Part shown: in pieces, positions 24,707 through 35,662 of the stretch | How the letters are laid out: every line of letters begins with the position of its first letter | Numbering within the stretch: the first letter of the stretch is position 1 | Assembly (NCBI RefSeq): GCF_037975245.1 | Contig: NC_092576.1 | Location: 5,938,001-6,002,000, forward strand | From: Apostichopus japonicus | Lineage: Eukaryota > Echinodermata > Holothuroidea > Aspidochirotida > Stichopodidae | Length of the DNA stretch: 64,000 bases | Direction of reading: 5' to 3' | Notes under the pieces: generated by a model | Told to the model about the DNA's origin: nothing | The model's input: only the letters and a program-made list of their open reading frames with translations | The model's database searches: none | Translations under genes and position numbers: made by a program

Positions 24707-25214
24707 TTTAGATCCTCATGCAAGCAGGAACTCGCGAAGAAGCCTTATTGGCCTATTAAAGCCACAAGCTGACCAAAGTCAGTCTCTTAAATTCATGTTT
24801 AACGTCCATGATTATGAATGTCGAGAGTCAACAACTCTGTAACTAGACGTCATACATTAATCTTGGAGCGAATCGAACCGGGGACCTGTAATTGTGTAAT
24901 TATTCATTACTGTGTGTTGTATGTTGTGTTCATATTTTGTCATAAGTAAGTACTTATTACCTGATTTATTGATTGAGTGCGCGTAAATGTTCCTATTTAA
25001 TTTATAGATCACTAACATATCTCTTTCAAAGTTCTCGCTACCCCTCCCCTCCCTCGCGAAGGGCTAAGTAACTTAGTGTTAATATAATCTTTTGAGGGCA
25101 GGGCAAATGAAAGTTCCTGAACAGATGTATTTAACATGATGTCCGACTATTTATAATAGTTGAAACAAATATTATTGCAGTCTTAAAATATCTTACATTA
25201 TTATCTTTCTCCAG

Positions 25215-25282
25215 TGATTCCAGAGCTTATATTGTCATTTGATCAACGCACGGACGGCAAACCGACACGTTTATATGATTAC
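25215..25282 (+). CDS. 5' half of the second Ig exon, third IgSF gene
   Basis: The exon follows TTTCTCCAG in phase 1 and opens VIPELILSFDQRTDGKPTR. It stops abruptly at a transposon. The target duplication TTA at 25283-25285 is a codon in frame. Confidence 0.6.
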
Positions 25283-25952
25283 TTATGCAGCATTTACACT
25301 AGGCCACGTTCTCCACGATTCCCACAATTTGAGAGAATCGTGAGGAGCGTGGGAGGTCGTGTGACAGAATCGTGGTGGTCTTGAGGGAACTTCGTTGAAT
25401 CGTTCAGATCGTCATGAACGTGACAACATTTTTGACAATCAAAAAGTTTCCCACGATTGTCCCGATCTGAGACCAAACCGTGAAAGCGGGTGAAAGAACG
25501 TGGGAATCGTAGTACAGCTGAACTGAGCATAACAGAGCGAAACAGACCTTGGTGCACTATCGCAGGGGATCTTGCTGGATTTTGAAACACGATTTCCTCA
25601 AGTTTCACTACGATCCACTTCGTGAGAAACACGCTCTACTACGATTCGTCAAGATGCTTTGAGAAGCGTGAGTAATTTATTCACGCTCTGTTACGATCTG
25701 CTGCGGTCGCCGCGTTTGGCTCCCACGATCTGACACGTTAGGTTAGGTCCCCGCACGATTCCGATTTTGCATATGAAAGGGCCCCCACGCTCTCCAAGAT
25801 TCATTGCCATTTGAGCGCTTCACACGAAAACATCTGACCTTTGAGACCAGCTATAGCCTAGTTTCTTTTATTTGTCTTGTGTTTTAGGACCCAGGTTGTG
25901 TTAAGAAGTTGAGAATGGTGCCCCAACTGGTTCCTTCTTTCTGCACTTAACC

Positions 25953-27036
25953 CAGTGGCGGCGGAACCGGGGGGGGGGGGCTTGGGGGGCTCAGCCCCCA
26001 GTGAAAAAGTTGAGGGGGCAAATGCATGATAAGCCCCCCGAATATTTACCAAGGCTCCGAAACGTGCATCTGCCCATTTTTCAATGCATACTTGTCGATC
26101 TGTCCGATGCACACGTATAATATATAGGTGTAATCATTTTAGTAATTGCTGGGGGACCCTCGGCCCGTCCCCTGGCTATAGACCACATTGTCACCCCAAC
26201 CGCGTCTTCACGCCCCGTGAAAAGTGGAAGCAGTGAGGGTGAGTACCGGTAAGCGTAACACAACTTCGTCTTAGGCCAATGACTTGCCTCATTTCAGCCA
26301 GTTCTCCAACATCCCCTTCCTTAGTGGCGGAGCGTCCATATATACAGTCAGGGGCGGATGCCCCCCCCCCCTGACGGACTCAAATGGACTGCAGGCGCCC
26401 TTTTCAGCTTTTCACTACTTTTTACTTATTCGCGATTTTTGACCATTTTATTGCGCACTCATATACCTATTGACATTTGTCATATTCTGTTGGTGTAATT
26501 TTCCGACAAAATGGCGACGACACCTATTTATTCTCCGTTTATCTGCAAATTAGCATGGCCCGGAAAGGGTCATTTCCTGCAATCTAGGGAGTATCTTTAC
26601 TCAAAAAATTTCTGTACGCTCCGTGCCAACCTGTGGTGACGCTCCGCTTAGATAGTGTCCAAAGCGCCCCTACAGACCATTCTTGCCCCCCCCGACCAAT
26701 ACCCCTAGCTCCGCCACTGCCCTTACTACACTCAAAAACGTCTTTGCGAGTACACTACGAGTAATAGCTACTCTCTTAAAACACCATCGAATATACAAAT
26801 TACAATGTTTTTACAGACTTTTACGTGCACTCTGAGAAATTTCAGGCTTGAGACCCATATTTTAGGGCTAGGTATTCGCAGCATAGAGCACTCGGGAAGT
26901 GCCGTTTCCGGCCATCTGGGGGTTTGAAAAAACCCAAAATTTTCTTGTACGCTCCGCGCCAGCCGCTGGTGGCGCTCCGCTTAGATAGTCTCCACACATT
27001 AGCCCCCCCAATAATTTTTCCGTTCCGCCGCGCCTG
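25953..27036. mobile_element. hAT-type element inside the Harbinger element
   Basis: It starts CAGTGGCGGCGGAACC, ends GGTTCCGCC-like (CGTTCCGCCGCGCCTG), and has a perfect 8-bp duplication ACTTAACC at 25945-25952 and 27037-27044. It holds a second hAT at 26322-26719. No transposase is visible. It carries one shared module at 26894-26989. Confidence 0.87.
26322..26719. mobile_element. Third-level nested hAT-type MITE
   Basis: The ends TAGTGGCGGAGC and GCTCCGCCACTG are flanked by CCCTTCCT and CCCTTACT (7 of 8 identical). It carries one shared module at 26562-26656. It is only 398 bp long and has no coding capacity. Confidence 0.83.
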
Positions 27037-27631
27037 ACTTAACCACCGTCTCACCCAACACCTTCTAGGTCTTCTCCTTGGCCTCCTCAGCCTTCCACTC
27101 TTTTCCACCCTGCTCCGTTCTGCCTCTTCTTCTTGCCGCTGCCTTCTTTTTTTAGCGACAATATAAGCATAAACCAGAATTGCCAATTCAATATCTTCTT
27201 CATCTCTTGGAAGCATGCTTCCTCATTGTTTCTCTGGAACGAATGAGAGAGTGGCCCCGGCCTCCTCTTTATACCCCAATCGGGATTCAAGCGTGGTAAT
27301 TTTAGTCAAATCGTGTACATAAATCTTAGGAGATCTTTACAGAACTTGATGAACCTGAGGGACCTCAACAGAACATAGCAGAACATGGCAGAACGCGAGA
27401 GCTTATCGTGGTGATCGTAAGATAACTTGAGGGAACGTAATGAAAATCGTCGCAGGCCTTGACCGGAAGGCACTGGTTTCCTAGCAAAGCGTTATAAGTC
27501 GTAACAAAACGTTTGAAAGGGTCTGAAAGCGTGGAAAAAAGAAAAAAAACATTAATATATCGTGGAGCTCCACGCTTTTTGAAAAATCGTGGCGATCGTG
27601 GGAATCGTGGTCTAGTGTAAATGCAGCATGA

Positions 27632-27877
27632 GTACAGGATCGAAGCAACGCTCTAAAGGTTAGATGTATTGCTATAAGTTCAAGACCTCCTTCTAGCCTA
27701 ACGTGGGTTGTGAATGGTGAAGATGTAGAGGCATTCAATGTACACAATGTACTATACAAACCAAACAAGGAGGGGATAAGCACCACAGACTCACAATCTA
27801 CATTACATCTACCACCAACTGGAACTCACGTCAAAATTTTATGTCACAAATTTTTGTCACTAACTTTTTTCTATTAG
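27632..27877 (+). CDS. 3' half of the second Ig exon, third IgSF gene
   Basis: Encodes ALKVRCIAISSRPPSSLTWV and onward, with the Ig B-strand Cys, C-strand Trp, STLHLPPTGTHVKILC and then a TAG at 27875-27877. It resumes exactly in frame with 25215-25285. No convincing donor precedes the stop. Confidence 0.6.
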   Translation, partial: VQDRSNALKVRCIAISSRPPSSLTWVVNGEDVEAFNVHNVLYKPNKEGISTTDSQSTLHLPPTGTHVKILCHKFLSLTFFY

Positions 27878-28131
27878 GGTTGTGAATGAGTGGTGTGAAT
27901 GGGATTAAGAATGATTTGGACAAGCACTTGAAGCATTGTAATCGGGTCTGAGTGTTTGTTTTATTTTATATGAAGACTTCAGTGTCCCTCCTGATCCTTT
28001 TTTTCTACTAAACTAAACTATCTCACACAGAACGAAGAACGGCGTTGCACCATTACCGAGGTGGCCTGTAAAATAATCTTTTCTAGCTTTTTCAGACGTG
28101 ATATTAATAATGATATTATTATTACTTCGCA

Positions 28132-28463
28132 GAAATACTTCACGATGCTCGAGTACAGACGTTTCCACGATCAACCATGAACCGCAATCATTGAGTCCAT
28201 CAGCTGAAATGATGACAACTGAATATCACAAAGACGTAACACATGGTTATTTTAGAGATCATGTGACAGCACCTAACGACATTCCCGAGTATCAGGAGAT
28301 TGAACAGCCCAATGAAAACTACAACAAGCAGATATACAGAGAGAATCAGATATTACAAAAAGATTTCATCATAACCAAGATAATCAATTACATATGCAAA
28401 AATAAGAATATAAACTTTTGTTGTAGCAATTTGATACTATTTCCCAATTGCAATGTGTCATGA
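28132..28463 (+). CDS. Cytoplasmic-tail exon, third IgSF gene
   Basis: After CTTCGCAG, it reads NTSRCSSTDVSTIN, PSAEMMTTEYHK, PEYQEIEQPNENYNKQIY, and ends at about 28463. It has several tyrosines in a Glu/Asn-rich context, but none fits the strict ITIM consensus. It is the homologue of the orphan exon at 21905, but extends further. Confidence 0.55.
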
Positions 28464-29274
28464 CATAGCTGATATGTTGAAACCATCTTCAGACAATACA
28501 GTTTGCAATAAGATAAACATAAAACTTTCATTCCTTGTCATGCATGTGTCTAAGCTGTGTAAACATGTTCGTTTCAATATAAATCAGCTTAGATATTTGT
28601 TAGCTGACAGTGTTTTGTTTTTGGAATTGAGGAAAAGAAAGCGTAACTACAGAACATAAAAAACAGAGAAATGACCCCCATAGAAATGAAAGAGCTAACT
28701 GAAAACCAAGGAAGGAAGATGAATAGAAACAAAAACAGAACTGTTTATATGCTATAAGAACATGACACTTGTGGGACAATGGATAATTACTGAACACTTC
28801 AACAAAAGTCATATATAGATATATAAAATATTTATAAATACTCACTAATATAATACTTTAAATTATTGTACATCTATTTATCGTTAATCTTAGTCACTGT
28901 TTATATTTCAATTTCATTTTCTATCTAGTCTAGTGATAAAGTTCAGCTCTTCATAAATTAGTTTCCTCGTTCTTTTGCGTTTAGGCCATGGGCCATGGCA
29001 AATTGAGAAGCACTTTTGTTCACATGGTCAGTGGGGAAAGTTAATTTCTCTGAAATAGTTAGTATAAATATGTACTGAATCAAGATTGACTTGTTCTTTT
29101 TGGTTCTACTGGCACAAACAGTCAGAATTTAAGAAAAACTAACAAAAGAAATTATCCATTGCTCTTAAAAGAGCTTATCTAATTGGTCAGTATTTCCAGG
29201 TCAAACCTTAATTGACCAATCACAGCTGTTGATCTGTGGTCTGGTTACACCATGGTTACACTAACTGCACAAAC

Positions 29275-31352
29275 ATGGCTGCTCCCACACTCAAATGTTG
29301 TATGCATGTGTGTGCAAAGACAAAAACGAATATTTCATCCTTTTCTGACAGCTCTTTTGCCAAATTCAAGGTTTGTGTTTTAAGGTGGATTGTTTTACCA
29401 GGTATTTATGGTGCATTAGCTAGATATGTCACTTCAAAATACTGTATAGAGAGCTCAAAATCTTTAGCTGATTTTCAAGATCATGAGCATGGTGAGTCGT
29501 GCATTGGCTATCATCGTGATTGCTACAATACCAGAGATTCACAGATGAATAAACTCAACAAGACTGAAGAAAGGCTTGCTAAAAATCCGCCCAAAGATGG
29601 TAAGCAAACATTTAAATAATATTATGAGTATGAACCCATTTTCCAACTGAAATTAGAAATGTCAATCTGACATTTTGTGGAATGTGGTTGTGCTTTTATT
29701 TAAGTTTTTACATTCGTTCTTGACGGTTTGTTATTGTATTGTAACCTAGTCCTGCTGTCATTTTGTTGTGCAAAATGCATCAACCTGATGTAATCGTGAA
29801 TTTATTTGGGTTAGGGTTAGATATGTACAAACAACAGGGATACATTTACATTTACAATTAAAATCTCTATTTAGTGTGTGTTAAGTTAAATTTGGCATGT
29901 GTTCAACAAATAGAAGTACCTGTCATGGGGGGGGGGGGGAGTTTGATATTTAACTTTTAGACTTTCTTCAGTAGTTGCTCTATGATTTTATAAAATGAGA
30001 CGAGGGCCCCAAACCCACGCCCAATTTTCCATTTGCGCTTAGTTGATTTTTTTTTTATATGGGTGGACTGGAGATCAATATTTCATTATTGCTCTGTGAG
30101 GTTTATAAAATAAGACGAGGGCCCCAAACCCACGCCCAATTTTTCATTTGTACAAATACTTGGTTGATTTTTTTATATGGGTGGAGGTCGATATTTCATA
30201 ATTGCTCAATGATTTGATAAAATGAGACAAGGGCCCCAAACCCACGCCCAATTTTACATTTGTACAAATACTTGGTTGATTTTTTATATGGGTGGAGGTT
30301 GATATCAATGATTTGATAAAATAAGACAAGGGCCCCAAATCTATGCCCAAATTTTCATTTGTAAAGAAAAGTTATTCATTATAACAAGTTTAGATAAACT
30401 GAGCTAGGTTTGTCAATTCAAGTTGTAAAATGGTGTAGGTTAATGAATTCAGAGCAAATTTTTTAAACTTTTTTAAAGTTGTATTTAATATGTATCTTTC
30501 TCTTGTTTGAATGTTACAGATGATTCCACTGATGATGGCAACGACGATGTTGAGCCTGACTGTAAGAAGCGAACACTAAGATCAAACGTAGCTGGACCAT
30601 CTTCTTCAGGCAGACCACACATACTTCCAGTGTCGTGCATCATTTGTCACACTGATCACTGGATAAGGGACAAGGTGACCTGTAAGAGACGAAGAGAGCC
30701 CCTGACTCGTTACGGGACAATAGATGCTGGGAAACTCAGAAAGGCTGCTGAGCTGACATGTAACGAATCCCTTCTTTTGCAAATGCGTGGCAGAGACCTT
30801 GTTGATTCCGAGGCAAGATACCATCCGAGTTGTTTTCGTAATGCAACCAGATTTCTCACTCGGAAGTGGCCAAAAGAAACAACAGATATTCTATATGCAG
30901 AGTCTTATGCAAAGTTTTGCCACAATGTCATTGATGAACAGATTCTTAAACAACAGGGTGCGATCAGGATGACAAAACTCACAGCCCAGTTCATCAATAT
31001 GGTATAAGAAGTTCAAGGGATTGGGGCCCCAAGTTACAGATCCTACAACTTAAAAAAGCGTCTCCACGGCTCCTATCCACAACTTCATTTTTTGCGACCA
31101 ACGCGACGCTATGAAAGTGAAGTTGTAATTTCCAGAACTGTAGAAGCTCAGGATCTAGCAGTAAACCTGGTTAATCTACAAGATGATACAAAGTCAAGTA
31201 ACGAGTTAGACACTTCAAGTGGTAGTGAATCTGATTTGCAGCATGAACAAAAAGGTTTGTGTAGAAGTCAAGGCATTTCATCGAGTGACATGTACTTTAC
31301 AGCTAGACAGCTTAGAATTGCTGTCCAAGAGGTACATGTGGACACAGCATGA
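29275..31352 (+). pseudogene. Cys/His-rich protein of unknown function, one in-frame stop
   Basis: Exon 1 (29275-29599) starts MAAPTLKCCMHVCAKTKTN and ends at GAT-G|GTAAGC in phase 1. Exon 2 starts at 30520 after TGTTACAG in the matching phase. It contains CIICHTDHW, a Leu/Ala-rich helix region, and EARYHPSCF, a putative zinc-binding arrangement that I recall from repetitive invertebrate proteins of unknown function. A TAA at 31005-31007 interrupts the frame, which otherwise continues (KKRLHGSYPQLHFLRPTRRY) to 31350-31352. The stop suggests a single recent nonsense change. Confidence 0.6.
29980..30360. repeat. Tandem repeat of about 100-115 bp, four copies
   Basis: Units share AGGGCCCCAAACCCACGCCC and a TTTTATATGGGTGGA segment. 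Spacings are about 115, 112 and 99 bp. It lies in the intron of the unknown gene. Confidence 0.85.
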
Positions 31353-33860
31353 CATCAGACATCAATTGGACTTTGGAGTAATATTTCAAAATCTAGCATT
31401 TTTAAAATGTGAACTCAAAAATTGTGATTGTTAGATGTGTAAATACATGCAGGAATATGTGAACTAAATATAGTGCATCATTAGTTACATGTTCAAATAA
31501 TGTGTAAGGAAATAGAGGGATCTGTAGGACAAACATGAAGAAAACAAATTCAGTAGTGTCAAGAGTTGGGGCTATGCATTTAGTTTGAAAAAAAAAAAAT
31601 CAAATTGTACTCTGTTGTAACTTTCAGTATCAGTTGGAAAAGGTGTAGGACTATAATGTGATTCGAAATGGTCCGATGAAGTAATATCTCACGTTATTGT
31701 TTATTCAATTTGATGCAAATTTCCACACAAATTGTTGTTTTATTTCATGTTAGTTTAATCGTGGCTAACACCAGTCTCCAGAACACCATTTCATAATGGA
31801 ATTTAACATACAATAATCAAAGACATAGTCAGTGCACCACACCCTATTGAATATTGATTATGCGATCACTCAAACACCCCCCCCCCCTCCACCCGCCAAA
31901 AAAAAACAAAACAAACAAAACGAGGCTCGATTTTGTGGATGGGTCCTGTGTGTACAGTCGTTTAACTTGTTGTTGACGAGTAAGTGCCACCCATTCACCA
32001 TGGGTATTCATAAGAGTAAAACTTACTGATACTATCTACAGAAGTTTCATGTGCAATGTTATGATCAACAAACAGTTTTAATGCATATTACAAATGAGAT
32101 TTAAAGTTTTTTTGTTAAGGTAGTTAGGTGAAGCGCTGCTTGTAACAAAACATTGTACATGTAGAAGTCTGTTGTGAACTTTGGTGTTCTAAACATGTTG
32201 AAAAGATTTGCAGTTGATAAATAAAAGAAGAACATATCTGAGTTTGTCACTTTTTTAGGGCTGTTTAGACATACTTTGTTTGTTAAAAAAGTCTATCGGA
32301 ATGTCCAGTTTGATTATAATGAATATGAAATAGTGTGCTTATTTATTCACCAAGAATGACCCCCTCCTCAATCATGTTATGTATACATGCTGGCCTACTC
32401 CTTGGTCTCATTTGTTATTACTGGATCATTAATTGCCTAGAAATAGTGTATTTCAACAATTTAACAATGAACAAACTGGCCTATCCCTACCACAAATAAA
32501 CACCAAGTACAGTTGAAAAAAATTATTCCAATAGCCATATATGCCTATACAAACTTTTAGAAATGTTGTGCCATACATAATCTTTACAATTATAAAGGTT
32601 TCCACATCAAAATGTGAATTTTTGGGGGGTAAACTGTTTCTATCTGGAGACAGACTAAGTATTTTTGATCAAGTGAGGGCGCTGTTTTTCTTATGTTTTT
32701 CTTTATGTTGGAAAATTTGACATTTTATCTGTGAATTACATATTAATGTGCCACTTTTGAGCAAAAGAACAACTTGATTCTTTATTAAGGACATATTATC
32801 TATAACTCAGACTATATTTCATGTAATACCACTCCGGACGTAACAAGAATCATTTTCTGGAAGGAATTCAGAGCCACGGCCCATGGCCTAGTTCTAGATA
32901 GAGTACTACCGTATATTGTATTAGAATTCAACTTTGGCTGATTCTCATTAATAGGCATCGTTCAATTGTGATTACTTGATCTGACAATAGCTGGCCAAGA
33001 CACAGCATGCCTTGCTGCAGGTAAGTAGCGTTCGTTATTTAAAAATTCATGCAATGAAATTAAACGACTGTTAGCGCAGTACTGATATGACATCTCGACA
33101 TGACATCTCGACTATTAATCCAATCAAGGATTTATCTCTCAGGAACTAAGTATCCTAATTTCATTTTGATTGTCAGCAGTATGATATGCTTATTTATTAA
33201 CTTTTGTCAGTCTAGCAAGCCATTACATGGTATGATTGTGTTAAGAGCTTGGTGCAAATATTATGCATATCAATTTTCCTTATATTTGTGTACAACCATG
33301 ACTAACGAATCACGGAAATAATGTTCGAACTTGAGGAAATATGTCGCATTCACATTGCATTGGAAAATGAAACCAAGTGAATTTTCAAAACGGCCTTCAA
33401 CTACTCCTAAATCATCGCGGAACAAGATAATTCACTAACTGTAGATCCCCAAAACAGTTATTTATTCAAGGCAGGTAGCTAACGAAGAGGGGGGATTCCG
33501 GTAGTCCAAACTCCATCTGGGCTTGACATAAGAAGTCTTTGTTCCAGATTTAGTTCAGTCTTTGCTAGCGCTAGTCGTGGTACCTCGGTGGTGGTCTGGT
33601 GACTTGCTGACAGATATCAATTGAAAATAGAGATTTTCTGGCCAACCTTTCGTTTTTCGTCACAAACAAAGTATTTGTAAACATTTACGTCTATATCTAC
33701 AGCCTTCACAGCCAACGATGACCTCCAACGCTGCGGACTTTTTCCAATCTTTTACGGGGATGTTTACATTTCTGGCTGGTGCGTAACTTAAAGGGACAGT
33801 CTATCTAGTTTTAGCTGTTTTTCTCCAGAGCCGAGATGTGTGGTACAGCTAAACAATCAA
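31353..33860. other. Non-coding; right part of the candidate element, then unassigned
   Basis: No gene supported. There is a C-rich and A-rich simple run near 31876-31920. The right TIR of the candidate element ends at 32890. From 32891 to 33860 I see nothing recognisable. Confidence 0.45.
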
Positions 33861-34195
33861 CTATTTGAGTTCTTCTATGGAATAAACAATCTGCTTCTTC
33901 CGGACCAGTACAACTGGCGATGCCCATGGGCTTGATGAAGGTTCAATGATGCCCTGGTCTAGCATTCTTTCTACCTCTTTCTCGGCCTCTTCCTTGCGGT
34001 GTATCGGGAGGCGACGCGGGGCCTGTCGAATTGGCCTAGAAGTTCCGGTGTCGATTGCATGTTGGACCAAGTCAGTGCGCCAAGGTCCCTTTTACATCGA
34101 GCAAAGACGTCTGCATTATCGGCCAGAAGTTTTATCAGCAATATCGCTTCCGCGTCACCAAGGTAGGCAGAGCTCTGCTCTGCTAGCTTATGCAA
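33861..34195 (-). pseudogene. Ty3-type pol: start of reverse transcriptase, frameshifted
   Basis: The linker (ADNADVFARCKRDLGALTW) and the conserved entry block (RQAPRRLP, then EEAEKEVERMLDQGIIEPS, SPWASPVVLVRKK) are present in two frames. The reading then ends, before any catalytic YxDD region, so the polymerase is missing. Confidence 0.8.
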
Positions 34196-34230
34196 ATGTT
34201 CGTCCAGAGTTGCATATTTCTCCTTGCATT

Positions 34231-34947
34231 CTACAACGCTTCTCTCCCTGGTCTTACGACGGGCAACTGTTTTTTTTCAATGCCTTTTTCTTCTGCAGAA
34301 AGACATTCACCCACAGTAGTGCCTTCGTAAAGTGGTAGGGGTCTGCTCGTCGGATTCATTAGTCTTAAAGGTATGGTCTCCCTATTGGGGTCCACAATGG
34401 CCCTAGCGATCATCTCGGGGTGCTTCTCGAGAAACTTCTCGCTGCACTCCACAATAGCAGATTCTCCTTGCATTTTCCAGCCTGGGACTCGGGCCGTCGC
34501 CATCCCTTCGCTCGAGGCAGGAACAACCACCGTCCTTGCTGACACAACTCTGCACCTATCAAGCTTTTCCTCAACGGTACTCTGTTGTAGTCCACCAATG
34601 GTCATATCCTCCTTTCCAGTGGCTATCGTGCAATCGAATCTCTGTTTGAAGTCGCACCCAAGAAGTGCATCAGCGTCTATATCTGCCACCCAAATATCAT
34701 GCATCGCTTCTAGTTGCCCCACTTTAATCAGGAATCTACCACGTCCCATACTGTGCAGTGGTCTACCGTCCGCTACCGCCAAATTCTCTGCAACGTCGGC
34801 AAGGACCTTATCCCTCTTCGCGCACAGTCGCTCAAAGAACTTCGTTTGCATAACAGTGAACTCAGACCCGGTGTCGATAAAGAAAGTCACATCGACCCCT
34901 TCCAGCTGCCCCTTCGAGTACAAACCACGGGTACCAACGGACCGCAC
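34231..34947 (-). CDS. Ty3-type retropepsin domain
   Basis: The 238-residue frame contains the aspartic-protease active-site motif FIDTGSEFTVM and the later ADALLGCDF segment, followed by a linker to pol. It follows Gag directly in the minus-strand order. In an intact element it would be made as part of a Gag-Pol polyprotein. Here it is in a truncated copy. Confidence 0.8.
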   Translation of the reverse strand: MRSVGTRGLYSKGQLEGVDVTFFIDTGSEFTVMQTKFFERLCAKRDKVLADVAENLAVADGRPLHSMGRGRFLIKVGQLEAMHDIWVADIDADALLGCDFKQRFDCTIATGKEDMTIGGLQQSTVEEKLDRCRVVSARTVVVPASSEGMATARVPGWKMQGESAIVECSEKFLEKHPEMIARAIVDPNRETIPLRLMNPTSRPLPLYEGTTVGECLSAEEKGIEKKQLPVVRPGREAL

Positions 34948-35003
34948 TCTACTCCTAAAAAGTAGTATTGCGGGCTCACCTAGCGGAAAAGTCGGACTCC
35001 GCC

Positions 35004-35609
35004 CTACGAATCCGACTTCTGCTTGTTTTCCGTCTTCTTTACGCCATCCGGTCGGCTCTCGTATTTCTTATGCATAGGGCAATTCCTTCGGAAGTGGCCT
35101 GTTTCTCCACAGTTCCAACACTTGATCGATTTTAACCAATGCAATCTTTCGTCATTTCTGCTCTTTGTCTTGTCCTTCTGTGAAAGGGCGGTCAAATGAG
35201 TTCCCCAATTCGGTCGATGGATGGGATCTCCCCTCGGCCTACCATCATTCATCCACATGGTCCGGGGGCTTCTCCACTCTCGCTCTTGGGCAGTTAAGTC
35301 CTCTGGAGCTTGGATACTGGACCTATCTGGTTGACGCGTGGAGGGTTGTCCGACGGATTGCTGTATCGTGTCTTGCGCCTCTCTTCTCACTTGTGCGGTG
35401 GTGGGCTCTTCAGTCAGTAAATTTCGACTCGTCATCTCGTCGTGCCGTCTATATCTAGTTCGGTCACGGCTTCCCTCTTCTGCATGAGTCACTGGTCCCT
35501 CTCCCAGTAACGGGTCGAACTCAGCCACCTCAGATCGGTGAATATCGGGGAGCGACCATGCACGCTGCTCATTCGTCAAATCATCTGCAAACGGGTTGGT
35601 GTCCGACAT
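35004..35609 (-). CDS. Ty3-type Gag, short, with CCHC zinc knuckle
   Basis: The chosen start MSDTNPFADDLTNEQRAW lies at 35607-35609, just after the LTR and leader. The C-terminus has CWNCGETGHFRRNC, a C-x2-C-x4-H-x4-C knuckle, followed by a basic tail. At about 200 residues it is short for Gag, and no capsid-like central region is obvious, so an internal deletion is likely. Confidence 0.75.
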   Translation of the reverse strand: MSDTNPFADDLTNEQRAWSLPDIHRSEVAEFDPLLGEGPVTHAEEGSRDRTRYRRHDEMTSRNLLTEEPTTAQVRREAQDTIQQSVGQPSTRQPDRSSIQAPEDLTAQEREWRSPRTMWMNDGRPRGDPIHRPNWGTHLTALSQKDKTKSRNDERLHWLKSIKCWNCGETGHFRRNCPMHKKYESRPDGVKKTENKQKSDS

Positions 35610-35662
35610 CTTACTTCGCTCTAACCAAAACGAACACACTGGAATCCCACCGCTGCCACCAA

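Larger units (their letters stand above)
25286..27628 (-). mobile_element. PIF/Harbinger-like element inside an Ig exon
   Basis: The terminal inverted repeats TGCAGCATTTACACTAGGCC and TGCTGCATTTACACTAGACC differ at only two positions. The flanking triplets are TTA (left) and TGA (right), consistent with a 3-bp target duplication, one copy mutated. Minus-strand residues near 27216-27045 include MLPRDEEDIELAILVYAYIV and RRCWVRRWLSQ, typical of the N-terminus of Harbinger transposases. The rest is missing and replaced by a hAT insertion. Subterminal regions are rich in CACGAT/ATCGTG. Confidence 0.82.
28982..32890 (+). mobile_element. Candidate 3.9-kb TIR element carrying a two-exon gene
   Basis: The left end TAGGCCATGGGCCATGGC and the right end, read in reverse complement, TAGGCCATGGGCCGTGGC, match at 17 of 18 positions. 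Both are flanked by GTT (28979-28981 and 32891-32893), a possible 3-bp target duplication. The only gene inside is the protein of unknown function at 29275-31352. No recognised transposase. The superfamily is unknown. Confidence 0.5.

Noticed and set aside
34373-35077. Plus-strand frame over the retroelement
   Set aside because: It is antisense to the protease and Gag frames, which carry recognisable motifs.
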